Below are positions 1 to 10,100 of a stretch of 64,000 nt of DNA, piece by piece. The notes under the pieces are model-generated. The model was not told the origin of the DNA. It worked only from the letters and a program-made list of their open reading frames with translations, and did not search any database. Position 1 is the first letter of the stretch. Every line of letters begins with the position of its first letter. The stretch covers positions 30,330-94,329 of the forward strand of contig PMUP01000019.1 in NCBI GenBank assembly GCA_003166865.1, written 5' to 3'. Position numbers and translations under genes: made by a program. The DNA is from Bryobacterales bacterium (lineage in GTDB: Bacteria > Acidobacteriota > Terriglobia > Bryobacterales > Bryobacteraceae).

Positions 1-26
1 ATAAGCGTCCTACGAAAGATAAAAGC

Positions 27-707
27 TTGGCAAGTGCGTCTACACCTGCTCTGGCACAAATGCTCTTCGCTGCCATCAATGAGCACGAAGCCGTACTAGC
101 CCGCGTCTCGCGGCTTTTGCATGATGACGTCAGCCAGATCTTGAGCGCCGTGGGATTGCAGTTAGATGCAATGCGGATGGACTTCCGCGAGCAGACTCCC
201 GGAGTGGACGGCCGCGCCGCTGAAATCCAGGAGCTGCTGGAGCAAGCCATCGAGCAATTGCGCGACATCAGCAACGAACTGAACCCTTCCATTGTCGAGC
301 GGGCCGGGCTCCAGTTCGCGCTCGACCGTCTGGCAGGAACAGCCCGCGCGAACTTCTCCGGCACACTGCGCCTGCATTTTGATGCTTCGCTGCGCGTACC
401 CACCATTTTGGCAAAGGCCTTCTACAAAGTGGCCGAGTGCGCGCTCGAAACCGCGATCGCAGCGCCAGGCTGCTCGCTGATCGACATTTATGTGAAACGC
501 TCACAAGGTGAATACGTGCTCGAGATCACCGACAACGGAAGTGCAGACGACGTGGACCCCGATTCCGAGCCGCTCGGGCGGCTGCTGATGGACTATTATG
601 CTTCCAAGAATCACGTGACGCTCAAGATCCAGAGGACTCCTGGCAAGGGCAGCGTCATTCGTGCTAGTTTTCCGCTGCCGGCGGCGACCATCGAGGACGG
701 AAGTTAA
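27..707 (+). CDS. Sensor histidine kinase, HisKA_3/NarX type (possibly 5'-truncated)
   Basis: Cytoplasmic autokinase that would phosphorylate the response regulator six bases downstream. Residues 20-50 carry a HisKA_3-type H-box (RLLHDDVSQILSAVG). The C-terminal half is a short HATPase domain with a recognisable ATP-lid glycine segment (RTPGKGSVIRASF), although the usual DNGxG box is degenerate (ITDNGSADD). The TTG at 27 is the first start in the window, but the frame stays open to base 3, so an N-terminal sensor region may lie outside. ATG at 60 is an alternative start. The family assignment is firm and the start is not. Confidence 0.75.
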   Translation: MASASTPALAQMLFAAINEHEAVLARVSRLLHDDVSQILSAVGLQLDAMRMDFREQTPGVDGRAAEIQELLEQAIEQLRDISNELNPSIVERAGLQFALDRLAGTARANFSGTLRLHFDASLRVPTILAKAFYKVAECALETAIAAPGCSLIDIYVKRSQGEYVLEITDNGSADDVDPDSEPLGRLLMDYYASKNHVTLKIQRTPGKGSVIRASFPLPAATIEDGS

Positions 708-712
708 CGAAT

Positions 713-1399
713 ATGCCGTTTCAAGTGCTCCTGGTGGACGATCACAAAATCATGCGAGATGGCATTAAAGCCATCCTGCGGCACAGTGACGAGTTCGCGG
801 TGGCGGGCGAGGCCGAGAGCGGCACCGAAGCCGTGCAGATGTGCCGCAAGAAACGGCCGGACATCATCCTGATGGACATCGGCCTGCCCGGCTTGAACGG
901 CATCGAGACCACCACCGAAATTTTGCGGCATTGCCCCGAGGTGAAGATCATCATTCTTTCCATGTACGATGACGAGCATTCCGTCGTCAGCGCCATTCGC
1001 TCGGGCGCGCGCGCCTTCGTACTGAAGAAAGCTTCCGACAACGATCTCCTCGACGCTCTCCGCGCGGTAGCCAAGGGCGGTTCGTACCTGAGCCCGCAGG
1101 TTTCCGATCGCCTGCTGCATCGCATCCAACGCGGCGACCTTGAGTCCAAGCCGGCCTCCTCCGCGCTGGACGCTCTCTCGCCCCGCGAATTGCAGGTATT
1201 GCGGCTGGTCGCGGAAGGCAAAACGAGCAAGGAGATCGCCGTGATGCTCGACCTCGGGCTGCAAACAGTCCGCAGCTACCGCAAGACGATGATGAAGAAG
1301 CTGGGTGTGAACAACGTCGCCGGTATCACGCAGGTGGCGCTCGCGGCCGGCATCACGCACTTCCCCATGGCCGCCTCCGCCGACCAAAAAACTCCATAA
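713..1399 (+). CDS. NarL/FixJ-family response regulator
   Basis: DNA-binding regulator partnered with the kinase just upstream. Residues 4-120 form a receiver domain with the acidic pair D9/D10, phospho-acceptor D55 (ILMDIGLPG) and the conserved Lys in FVLKKA. Residues 150-215 form a LuxR-type helix-turn-helix (LSPRELQVLRLVAEGKTSKEIA). The length of 228 residues is usual for NarL/FixJ proteins. The ATG at 713 lies 6 bases after the kinase stop, so the two are almost certainly cotranscribed. The signal sensed cannot be told from the sequence. Confidence 0.92.
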   Translation: MPFQVLLVDDHKIMRDGIKAILRHSDEFAVAGEAESGTEAVQMCRKKRPDIILMDIGLPGLNGIETTTEILRHCPEVKIIILSMYDDEHSVVSAIRSGARAFVLKKASDNDLLDALRAVAKGGSYLSPQVSDRLLHRIQRGDLESKPASSALDALSPRELQVLRLVAEGKTSKEIAVMLDLGLQTVRSYRKTMMKKLGVNNVAGITQVALAAGITHFPMAASADQKTP

Positions 1400-1409
1400 T
1401 TGAAACAGC

Positions 1410-2324
1410 ATGATCGAAACACCCTGGGGCCCGCTCGCGGTCGCCGACGCGCACGTCCATTTTTTCTCGCATTGGTTCTTTGCGGCGCTCGCCGAGCAGA
1501 AGGGCGTCGCGGCCGATCAGTTGGCGCCTCTGCTCAACTGGCAACTGCCCGCCGAAGATCCCCGGCAGCTCGCCGACGGCTGGGTCCATGAGCTCGACAA
1601 GCACGGAGTCGCGAAAGCTTCCTTGATCGCCAGCGTTCCCGGAGACGGCGGATCCGTTATTGCCGCGGTTCGCCGCCATCCCGAGCGATTCTATGGCTAT
1701 ATCATGGTGAACCCGGCGGCGCCAGGCTCGGATGCCCAAGTGAAAACCGCGCTCGGCAGTGGCCACATTCATGCCGTTTGTTTTTTTCCGGCGATGCACC
1801 GCTATTCCATGCACGACGACCGCGTCACGGCTCTGTTGGAACTGCTCGCCGCTCAGCCGCGCTGCGTCGCCTTCGTGCATTGCGGCGTGCTCAGCGTCGG
1901 TGTTCGCAAAGTGCTCGGCCTGCCGTCGCTCTTCGATATGCGCTACTCCAACCCCATCGATCTTCACGGAGTCGCGCTGCGCTTCCCACAGCTTCGATTC
2001 GTAGTGCCCCACTTTGGCGCGGGATATCTCCGCGAGGCGCTTATGCTCTGCGACCTATGCCCCAACGTACACCTGGATACTTCGAGCAGCAATAGCTGGA
2101 TGCGATACGAAGAAGCTCACCTCGATCTTCGGGTCGTCTTTAAGCGTGCGCTGGATGTGGCAGGCCCACGGCGCCTGCTTTTCGGTACCGATTCCTCATT
2201 CTTCCCCCGCGGATGGAACGCGTCGGTTTTTGAAACCCAATCCAAAGCTCTCTATGAAATTGGCGTGACCGAGGAAGTCGCGCGCCTTATTTTCCACGAC
2301 AACCTGGTCCGCTTATTCTCCTGA
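1410..2324 (+). CDS. Amidohydrolase family (amidohydrolase_2) metal-dependent hydrolase
   Basis: A TIM-barrel metal-dependent hydrolase of the ACMSD/amidohydrolase-2 group, probably cytoplasmic because no signal peptide is seen. The N-terminal metal motif is DAHVHFF (about residues 14-20). A central VPHFGAGY segment supplies a metal or catalytic His, and the C-terminal GTDSSFF supplies the catalytic Asp. The length of 304 residues fits the family. It starts 10 bases after the response regulator stop and may share its transcript. The substrate cannot be predicted, because members include decarboxylases and lactone or amide hydrolases. Confidence 0.82.
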   Translation: MIETPWGPLAVADAHVHFFSHWFFAALAEQKGVAADQLAPLLNWQLPAEDPRQLADGWVHELDKHGVAKASLIASVPGDGGSVIAAVRRHPERFYGYIMVNPAAPGSDAQVKTALGSGHIHAVCFFPAMHRYSMHDDRVTALLELLAAQPRCVAFVHCGVLSVGVRKVLGLPSLFDMRYSNPIDLHGVALRFPQLRFVVPHFGAGYLREALMLCDLCPNVHLDTSSSNSWMRYEEAHLDLRVVFKRALDVAGPRRLLFGTDSSFFPRGWNASVFETQSKALYEIGVTEEVARLIFHDNLVRLFS

Positions 2325-2375
2325 GATGAAGTAAGACATCGCGGCACCTTTTTGTTTAGACATTTCAAATTCACC

Positions 2376-2873
2376 ATGGTGGTCAGAATTTGCCGCCCCT
2401 CCAAGGGCGCACACTTCATTCATCCGGTGGATCCCGCGCCCCGGACGGCGGTGCTGGCGGCGGGATTCCAGGAGACCAAGCTCGCCCGGGTCTTCCCGCT
2501 GGGTTGGAATGGGCGGGCCGCGCGCTTTTCACGATCCTCCGTGGCCGGTCCCCTGGAGCAGGTGCTGCGAGTGGCGCGCGCCGGATGGCGGGTGGAACAC
2601 TCGATTGTCGTTTTCACGTATCCCGGCGAACGTGGATTGTCAGCCCGGGAACGCGAGTCCTTCTGGAAAGCGTTCGAGGTTCCCGTGTTTGAGCAGTATC
2701 TGGGGCTCAATAGCGAGCTGCTGGCCACCGAATGCGACGCGCACGCCGGGCTGCACATCGTAAGTGGGTACGAGGATCTGGATCTCGAACACGACGTTTG
2801 CGCGTGCGGCAATCAAGCGCCGCGTCTGACCCGGGGCGCCCGGATCGACGAGCTCGCGGCCTTGCTATCTTAA
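2376..2873 (+). CDS. Conserved-looking hypothetical protein
   Basis: A 165-residue soluble protein, function not recognised. It contains a Cys pair near the C terminus (VCACGNQAPRL) and a segment EQYLGLNSELLATECDAH. That segment weakly resembles the C-terminal part of phenylacetate-CoA-ligase-like adenylating proteins, but the core adenylation motifs are absent, so the resemblance may be chance. I chose ATG 2376; TTG 2352 would add eight residues. Neither start has a clear ribosome binding site. The stop codon falls inside a short tandem repeat that ends just before tRNA-Leu. Confidence 0.55.
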   Translation: MVVRICRPSKGAHFIHPVDPAPRTAVLAAGFQETKLARVFPLGWNGRAARFSRSSVAGPLEQVLRVARAGWRVEHSIVVFTYPGERGLSARERESFWKAFEVPVFEQYLGLNSELLATECDAHAGLHIVSGYEDLDLEHDVCACGNQAPRLTRGARIDELAALLS

Positions 2874-2924
2874 CCCCGCCGCGGCAATCTTATCCTAACC
2901 CCGCCGCGGCGCTGCTATCCTAAT
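2865..2924. repeat. 25-bp-period tandem repeat, about 2.4 copies
   Basis: Two near-identical 21-base copies sharing TAACCCCGCCGCGGC lie at 2865-2885 and 2890-2910. A partial third copy (CTATCCTAAT) lies at 2915-2924. The first copy contains the stop codon of the upstream gene, and the array ends about 27 bases before the tRNA. Its role is unknown. Confidence 0.7.
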
Positions 2925-2951
2925 TCTGTAGCCACCGAGTCCTCTGCGCAT

Positions 2952-3038
2952 GCGAACGTGGCGGAATTGGCAGACGCACCAGACTTAGGATCTGGCGGCC
3001 GCAAGGTCATGGGAGTTCGACCCTCCCCGTTCGCACCA
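2952..3038 (+). tRNA. tRNA-Leu (anticodon UAG)
   Basis: An 87-base class II tRNA. The 7-bp acceptor stem pairs GCGAACG with CGTTCGC, the discriminator is A, and CCA is encoded at 3036-3038. The anticodon stem CCAGA/TCTGG encloses the loop CTTAGGA, placing anticodon TAG at 2986-2988, which reads CUN leucine codons. A long variable arm, as expected for leucine, precedes the GTTCGAC T-loop. The gene ends one base before the stop codon of the convergent glycogen debranching gene. Confidence 0.97.
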
Positions 3039-3039
3039 A

Positions 3040-5259
3040 CTATTTCTCGATGAACAGCACCACCGAACGCCCGTCGACCGCGTACTGCTGCGCCTCGAGC
3101 TTCATTTCCTGACCCGCGGCGTGAATGTTACCCCAAGCTTCCGCCGCCGCGCTCGTATCAGCGACGATATGCCATCGCTTGGCCTGCAGGTTGAGCGGGG
3201 CCAACGTGGCCACTACCGGATTGATTCCCCAGTTGTAAGCCACGCAGACCGAAGCAGCGGGATCGTCCAATTCGGTCCCGTCGATTCGATGCGCGAGAAA
3301 ATGATTGTCAGGGTTCGCAAAATACGCGCCATCCACCTCGGCGCCGCTGGCAAGATACCAGGTCAGGTCCTTCAGTCCGTTTCCGTTGTGATCGGTCCCG
3401 GTGAAAAACTCGGCGGGCCGCAAACACGGATGCGCCAGCCGGAATCGCAGCAGGCCGCGAGTGTAGTCCGTTAACGCAGCCTCCCGCGCAGCCAGCTCCC
3501 AATCGAACCAGTTCGCCCTGGTGTCAAGATTATAGGGATTGTTGTTGCCTTCGAGCGTGCGATTGATCTCGGAGCCGCCCAGCAGCAAGGGCGTGCCCGC
3601 CGAAAGCAGCAAGATCGCCAGTCCCGTTCGCACGGCCTGCCTTTGTTGCACCGGATCTCCTGCATGGTCCCAGCACATCTCGTCCGCCGCGCTGTGTCCG
3701 CCGGAGGAAGGACCAAACGGGAACGGCTGATTGTTATTCGGACCGTTGAACGAATAGAGGTCGCGCAATGTCATGCCGTCGTGGCAAACGATGTAGTTCA
3801 CCGAGTTCCACGGCTTTCTGCCGCGCGGGCCGAATAGATCCTCCGATCCCGCAAACCGCGTCGCCATGCTGCCCGGCGTCACGGCCACGAAGCCGAGCTT
3901 ATTCTGCGATGCGCGGAACACATCGCGATAGCGGTCGTTCCATTCCGACCATCCCACCGGAAAGTTCCCCTGCTCCTGCCCCGCGCCGTTGGCCGTGTAA
4001 GGCTCCGCGATCAGGTCCACGCCAGGGCCGCCCCACGCCGGGCGCGCCGGCAATTCCGCTACAGCCCGATTCAGAATGTTGCTCGGATCGTCGCGATTGA
4101 AGTAAAACCCGCCCTGCGCATCGGCATTCCCCAGGATCGCTGCGAGATCAAACCGGAATCCGTCGGCGCCCATGACATGGGTCCAATACTTCAGCGAATC
4201 GAGGATCAGGTTCCGCACTGCAATCGTCGCGGCATTCACGTTGGGACCCACGCCGTTGTCGTCCTCATAGTGATTCAGTTCGGTTGGACTGCGCGCCTCA
4301 TAATAGTTCGGGTTGTCGAGCCCGCGCAGCGAATAGATCTTTCCAATGGTCCCGGTGGCCTCATCCACCGGCCCTTCGTCGTGATGATTGTAGACCACGT
4401 CGACGTAGACCTTCAGGCCGGCCGCGTGAAACGCCTTCACCATCGCGATCCATTCGCGCGTCGGGCCGCTAGGCGATTGATCGCTCGCGTACCTCCGGCT
4501 GGGCGCAAAGAAACTGCACGAATTGTATCCCCAGTAATTGTGATACGCGGCGAGTTCGGGTGAATCGTTCAACGCACTCTGGGTTTCATGGATGGGCTGG
4601 AACTCGACGGCGGTCACGCCGAGATCCCGCAAATACCCAGCCCGCAACGCCGCTCCGGCGTATGTTCCTTGCAGGTTCGCGGGCACGGAAGGGTCGTTCT
4701 TCGTCAGTCCCCGCAGATGCACTTCGTAGATGATGTCATCCTTGAACGCGCCTGTCGGCTTCGCGCCGAAATCCGGACTCGGCATCGCGAGAACAATGGC
4801 TTTGGGCGCAAACGGGCCGGTGTCCACCAAACGAAACGTGGCACCGGACAGGTAGGCGGTCGGATCAGGATGCGTGGGCGTCAGAGGATTGTGACTCACC
4901 TCGAGCGCGTACGGATCGAGCAACAGCTTGTTTGGGTTGAAACGATGGCCGCCACCATCGACATCCGCCACAAATCCCGCCGCCGATCCTGGCGTCCAAG
5001 CATTATCAAACAGCCAGTTTGGCCCCCAGGCGCGATAGCCGTAATAAATGGCGCCTGCCGTCGTCGCTGCTGTCGCGGTGAAGCTTCCGTCGGTCTGCCG
5101 GTCCATCGCTTGCCGCAGAATCGGATCCGCGTCCATCGCCACCGCATAGATCCATAACTCAACGCGAGTGGCTGCCGGCGCATTGACGCGAAATCCAGCT
5201 TGGGAGTTGCCCGGCAGAAATCGCGCGCCCAGGCCCGCGCCTACAAAGGATGCGTCCAT
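3040..5259 (-). CDS. glgX: Glycogen debranching enzyme / isoamylase (GH13, GlgX-like)
   Basis: Hydrolyses alpha-1,6 branch points of glycogen or limit dextrins. An N-terminal CBM48-like beta domain spans about residues 15-110, followed by the GH13 barrel. The four family motifs are visible: DVVYNH (287-292), GFRFDLA with nucleophile D371, LIAEPY with acid/base E419, and VCHDG with H493/D494. At 739 residues it is typical of isoamylase/TreX/GlgX proteins. It has no signal peptide, so it is probably cytoplasmic. It converges on tRNA-Leu with a 1-base gap and diverges from an acetyltransferase. No other glycogen genes are adjacent, so its pathway role rests on family knowledge. Confidence 0.9.
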   Translation of the reverse strand: MDASFVGAGLGARFLPGNSQAGFRVNAPAATRVELWIYAVAMDADPILRQAMDRQTDGSFTATAATTAGAIYYGYRAWGPNWLFDNAWTPGSAAGFVADVDGGGHRFNPNKLLLDPYALEVSHNPLTPTHPDPTAYLSGATFRLVDTGPFAPKAIVLAMPSPDFGAKPTGAFKDDIIYEVHLRGLTKNDPSVPANLQGTYAGAALRAGYLRDLGVTAVEFQPIHETQSALNDSPELAAYHNYWGYNSCSFFAPSRRYASDQSPSGPTREWIAMVKAFHAAGLKVYVDVVYNHHDEGPVDEATGTIGKIYSLRGLDNPNYYEARSPTELNHYEDDNGVGPNVNAATIAVRNLILDSLKYWTHVMGADGFRFDLAAILGNADAQGGFYFNRDDPSNILNRAVAELPARPAWGGPGVDLIAEPYTANGAGQEQGNFPVGWSEWNDRYRDVFRASQNKLGFVAVTPGSMATRFAGSEDLFGPRGRKPWNSVNYIVCHDGMTLRDLYSFNGPNNNQPFPFGPSSGGHSAADEMCWDHAGDPVQQRQAVRTGLAILLLSAGTPLLLGGSEINRTLEGNNNPYNLDTRANWFDWELAAREAALTDYTRGLLRFRLAHPCLRPAEFFTGTDHNGNGLKDLTWYLASGAEVDGAYFANPDNHFLAHRIDGTELDDPAASVCVAYNWGINPVVATLAPLNLQAKRWHIVADTSAAAEAWGNIHAAGQEMKLEAQQYAVDGRSVVLFIEK

Positions 5260-5330
5260 GAGTTGCAGGTCTTATTGTGGCATCCATCGCTCGATTGACG
5301 CGTGCGGCGCAAGTCTGTTCTAATCGCCAG

Positions 5331-6125
5331 ATGCCAGAAGACGAAGTGCAGGCAGTGGCCGGCAATCTGCTCGAGGCGCTGCGCTTCTTTGGGCAGGCAC
5401 GCTCAGACGCCGAAATCCGGGATCTGCCGGGCATCTCGTTAATCTTTTGCGGCTTGAACTATGCGGCGTTTAACGCGGCGTTGCAGGCGCGGCCGATTCA
5501 GGGGGACGCGGAGGAGCTGAACCATTTGATCGATGTTTCCGCCGAGCAGTTTGACGCTCGCAGTCTGCGCTGGACCTATTGGCTATGCGAGGATTTCTTG
5601 AATCAGCCGCTGCGGCGCGAGGCGGCGCGCATTTTTAAGCGCCATGGCTTGCGCCACCTGACCGAGGCGCCGGGGATGTACACCGACCGGCTGGCGCCCG
5701 TGACCCGGGAGCTGCCGGTGCTCGACATCCGGCCCGTGGCCGATGAAGCGACGCGCAGCGCGTTCTCTGACGTCATGTCCACGGCGTTCGAGATTCCGCA
5801 TTCCGTAAGTCTGTCGGTCTACGGCTCGGCGCGAGCCTGGCAGGGGACGTTCCAAGGCTATGTGGGCTATTCGAACGGCCGGGCCGTGACCACCGCCGCG
5901 GCCGTGATCACCGGCGATGTGATTGGCTTGTACTCGGTGGCCACGCTGCCGCAGCATCGCCGGCTTGGGTTCGCTGAAGCGATTATGCGGCAAGTGATCG
6001 AGCAGGCCCAGCGTTCCCGCGGTGTGTCGCGCATGGTCCTGCAGGCAACCTCATCCGGATTCTCCTTGTATGAAGCCATGGGATACCGGACGGTGACCAG
6101 CTTCAACGTGTTTATCGCCGATTGA
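5331..6125 (+). CDS. GNAT-family N-acetyltransferase
   Basis: Probable acetyl-CoA-dependent acyltransferase with unknown acceptor. The GNAT core is in the C-terminal half. The acetyl-CoA loop is LPQHRRLGFAEAIMRQV, with the Q/RxxGxG/A pattern at about residues 205-221, followed by the typical VLQATSSGFSLYEAMGY strand-helix. The N-terminal 120 residues are unlike the core and may be a divergent second GNAT-like domain or a substrate module. The frame is open back to 5277, but ATG 5331 gives a sensible N terminus. It is divergent from the debranching enzyme. Confidence 0.8.
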   Translation: MPEDEVQAVAGNLLEALRFFGQARSDAEIRDLPGISLIFCGLNYAAFNAALQARPIQGDAEELNHLIDVSAEQFDARSLRWTYWLCEDFLNQPLRREAARIFKRHGLRHLTEAPGMYTDRLAPVTRELPVLDIRPVADEATRSAFSDVMSTAFEIPHSVSLSVYGSARAWQGTFQGYVGYSNGRAVTTAAAVITGDVIGLYSVATLPQHRRLGFAEAIMRQVIEQAQRSRGVSRMVLQATSSGFSLYEAMGYRTVTSFNVFIAD

Positions 6126-6152
6126 GGCCCGCACCCCGGGTGAGATCCGCCG

Positions 6153-7091
6153 CTACAATTTCGGCGCGTAGTAACCCTTGCGAGCCCGCACGATCAGCTC
6201 TTTGTGGCCCTTCACCCGGATATCCACGGGATGATACAGACCGTCAACCTTCAGGGGCTCGGGGCGATAGAAGATGTTGTACTGGTGCCGCAGCTCGTTG
6301 GCAATGTTCTCGAAGTCCTGATTCAGATCGCTGGCTTTGAACGGGAAAAAAGATTGGCCGCCGGTTTCCTCGGCGAAATAGCGCAGCACTTTATCGCCAT
6401 CGCTCTCGATGCGCGTGATGTTCGTGGAAATGGTGTAGATGTTGACGTCGGCCTTCTGCGCCATTTCGAGAGCTTGATCGCGCGTGCGGCGGCTCTGGTT
6501 GTCCTCGCCGTCGCTCAGAATGACCATGGCGCGCCGGAATTTGTAGAGCGGCTGGTCCTGCATCAGCTTGTCGCGGCAGGCGAAGAAGATCGCGTCGTAG
6601 AGCGACGTTCCTCCGCCTGGACGGAGATTCGCGATGCCCCTTTCGAGCTCTCCTATGTCGCCGGTCAGATCGGCCACCAACTCGGCGGCGGTATCGAAGC
6701 TCACGATCATGGCTTTGTCGTGCTCCGGCCGTACAGTGCCGTCGATGAACGCCGTCGCAGCTTCCTGCTGGAAATGAAAGCGGTCGCGAACGCTGTTGCT
6801 GGTATCGATCAGGACCGCGAGGCGCAGCGGCAGGTCGGATTCAGCAGCGAATTCAATGATGGCTTGCGGCTTCTTACTCTCGAAAACCTCGAAGTCGCCC
6901 TTGGTGAGATCGGTGACGAAGCGGCCCTTCTTGTCCGAAACCGTGTAGAGCATGTTGACGCGCGAGACGTCGAGAGTAATGCGGGTTCGGTCTCCCGTAT
7001 CTGGAGGCGCTGCCTTTCCGGCGTCATTGGACTGGCCGGACAATAAAAACGAAGATGCGCAGAGAACTACGACGGGGTACAGCTTCTTCAT
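6153..7091 (-). CDS. Exported VWFA-related domain protein (Acidobacteria type)
   Basis: A 312-residue protein with an N-terminal signal peptide (MKKLYPVVVLCASSFLLSGQ). The von Willebrand factor A domain carries a MIDAS-type DTSNSVRDR motif near residue 95 and a later ILSDGEDNQS. The start of the mature protein (RVNMLYTVSDKKGRFVTDL, then FEVFESKKPQ) matches the pattern known for the VWFA-related domain family that is abundant in Acidobacteria. It probably acts in the periplasm or at the cell surface in metal-dependent protein binding; no partner is evident. It lies downstream of the NRPS genes on the same strand but 72 bases away, so it is probably not part of that system. Confidence 0.85.
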   Translation of the reverse strand: MKKLYPVVVLCASSFLLSGQSNDAGKAAPPDTGDRTRITLDVSRVNMLYTVSDKKGRFVTDLTKGDFEVFESKKPQAIIEFAAESDLPLRLAVLIDTSNSVRDRFHFQQEAATAFIDGTVRPEHDKAMIVSFDTAAELVADLTGDIGELERGIANLRPGGGTSLYDAIFFACRDKLMQDQPLYKFRRAMVILSDGEDNQSRRTRDQALEMAQKADVNIYTISTNITRIESDGDKVLRYFAEETGGQSFFPFKASDLNQDFENIANELRHQYNIFYRPEPLKVDGLYHPVDIRVKGHKELIVRARKGYYAPKL

Positions 7092-7163
7092 CGGAGGTTG
7101 TACCCATTATAGAAGACCGCCGGCCAACGTGGCCAACAGCCTAATCGATCTGGATTCCAATCC

Positions 7164-10100
7164 CTAGGTCCTGGCGATCTCGGACGTAGCCACACTGTAA
7201 CCAAACCGATCGGGATCCGCACCGCTACTGGGCAGAATAGCAGCCTGATCCTGCTTGCCGTGCATCTTCTGGGCGTGCGCGAGGCTGTTCTTCAGCTTGC
7301 TTCCCAGGACGCCGACGTATGGTTCCTTGAACATTCCATCGTGGCCGCCGACGATGTCGTAACTTTCAAATGGCCCCCGTATCAACTTGAGCCAGACTTG
7401 CCGCAGGTCCCAATGCCGTCCGGCCGGTCTTTCGACCGCCTGGAAAAGGACGACCGGGCCGGAGTAAGGTTGGGGCCTATAATCGGTGCAGGCCACGAAC
7501 AAGACCGGGTCCAGTTCCATCTCCAAAGGCCCATCGGTGTTCTGTATCGCGCGAAGGTAATCCAACCGTTGCCAGGATCTGACTGCTCTGTTGCGAAGCA
7601 TCTTGACGCGCTGCAATAGGTAGGCGGGAATCTCCGCCGCTTTTAATCTTCCGAGCGCGGTCGCGTGATAAGCCCACTTCTGCAAGGCCATTCGCCCTCG
7701 GGCGGAGTAGGGCAGCATTGCCTGGTGGGCGGGGTACCGGCTGTCGATCATCACCAGCGAAGCGACTTCTTCGCCATCGGCAATGAGCTGCTGAGCGACT
7801 TCGTACATGAGGACGCCATACAGGCACCAACCCCCCAGGTAATACGGGCCATTGGGCTGGAACTCTCGGATTGCTTTTGCGACGTGCGCGCCAATATCCT
7901 GCAGCCGGACTGGAACAGGAAGCCGGTCGGTCCCGAGTAGAGTCAGATCCACGCCCATCAGAGGCTGATCGTTTCCGAGTTGCCGAGCCAAAGGAAGAAA
8001 ATAAGGCCCGGCGCCCAGGCAAATCAAGGGCGGTCGCGTTCCCTCCGGCTGAATCGGGAATACCCGGCAAGGTTGAGACATTGCTTTCTCGTCGCGAAGA
8101 ACAGCAGCCAATTGGGCGATGGTTGGTTTCTGAAACACCGTGGCCACCGACAAGCTCTGGTTGAACGCTCGCTCCACTTGAAAGAGCAATCTTGCCAGTA
8201 GCATCGAATGGCCGCCCAAATCGAAAAAGTTGTGATTCACGCCGATGGGATGCGTAGCCAGGAGAGCTTCCCAGATTTCAACGAGCTGACGTTCGATCGA
8301 ATCACTGGGCGCCATGTATTGTTCTTCCGGCGCAGCCGTCCACTGCTGAGGAACTGGCAGTCCGCCCCGATTTACCTTGCCGTTGGACAACAGGGGCAGG
8401 GACTCCAGGAATACGAAATGCGACGGGATCATGTAATCGGGCAAGCGCTCTTTCAAAAAGGTCCGCATGGCTTGCGAATCCAATCCCGATACGGCAGGGA
8501 TGACGTAAGCGATCAGCCCTTGACCAGTGGGACCGTCTTCCCGCAGCGCGACCGCAGCCGACAGGACTTGATCCGACTGCAATATGCTGCTCTCGATTTC
8601 GCCTAGCTCTATCCGAAAGCCACGCAGTTTCACCTGATTATCGAGCCGGCCCAGGTATTCGATATTGCCGTCCGCAAGAAAGCGCGCCCGGTCGCCGGTC
8701 TTGTAAAGACGAGCGTCATTGTCTTTATCAAAAGGATCCGGAATAAACCGCGCGGCGGTGAGTTCGGGCCGGTTCAGATATCCGCGAGCGACGGCGACGC
8801 CGCCAATGTGCAGCTCGCCCGCAACGCCGATGGGGACTGGCGCTAGATGCCGGTCCAATACGTACGCTTTGACGTTCGCAATGGGACGCCCGATGGGAAC
8901 GGTCGCGCAGGGCGCTTGGCTACCGCAGTCCCAATAGGTAACGTCCACGGCCGCTTCGGTGGGTCCGTACAGATTGTGCAATTCCGCTCCCACGCGCTGA
9001 TAAAACTTTTGCCGCAGATCAGGGGGCAGAGCTTCACCGCTCGAGAAGACGCGCCGGAGCGAGCCACAACGGTTCAGGTTGCCGGTCTCGAGAAATTCAC
9101 GCAGCATGGAGGGCACAAAATGAATCGTGGTGATCGCTTCGCCGCCGATCAGGTTAGCGATATAGGCCGCATCTCTGTGACCGCCCGGCTCCGCGATGAC
9201 CAGCGTCGCGCCGCAAGTGATGGGCCAGAAGAACTCCCAAACGGACACGTCAAAGCTAGCAGGAGTCTTCTGCAGGACACGATCGCTGGCTTGGAGCGGG
9301 TACTGATCCTGCATCCAGAGGATGCGATTCGCCACAGCTTCGTGGGTATTTATCGCAGCTTTGGGGACGCCGGTGGACCCGGAAGTGTAAATAGCATAAA
9401 TGGCGTCCCGGGGTTCCACCGGTATCCCGGGATTCGGGTCCGGTTGAACTTCGATGCTTTCCCAGCCGGAATCGAGCAGGACCGTGTGCCCGGCGTAGCC
9501 GGATAAATTCTCGCTCAACTTTCGCTGGGTGATCACACACACGGGGCGGGAATCGTCCAGCATCATGTTCAGACGAGATAACGGAAGCTCCGGGTCGTAG
9601 GGCACGTAGGCGGCGCCGGATTTCAAAATGGCGAGCAGCGCCACCACCATTTCGAACGACCGCTCCATATAGATGCCAACCAAGGATCCGCTCGCCGCTC
9701 CATTTTGACGAAGCCCGTTTTGAATAAGGTGGTTCGCTAGCTGGTTGGAGCGCTTATTCAGTTCGGCATAGGTCAACTGCTGGCCGCGAAAAACAAGCGC
9801 TGGGTGATTGGGGCTCTTCTCCACCTGAGCCTCGAACAGCTCGTGAATGCGAAGGCCGGGAAAGCTCCGCCCGGTATTGTTCCAATCCGCGAGCAGCGTC
9901 CGCCGTTCCGTCCCGGTGAGCAAACGAACTCGCGAGAGGGCCTGGTCAGGGTTTCGAACCAGCTCTTCGAGCAGCACTTGAAAATTCCCCAGCAAGCGCT
10001 GGATCGTGGCGCGCTCGAAAAGATCAGTGCTGTACACGCACCGCCCGGCCAAGCCTTGCGGGTGCTCCGAAAACTCGACGAACAGGTCGAAACTTGACGC

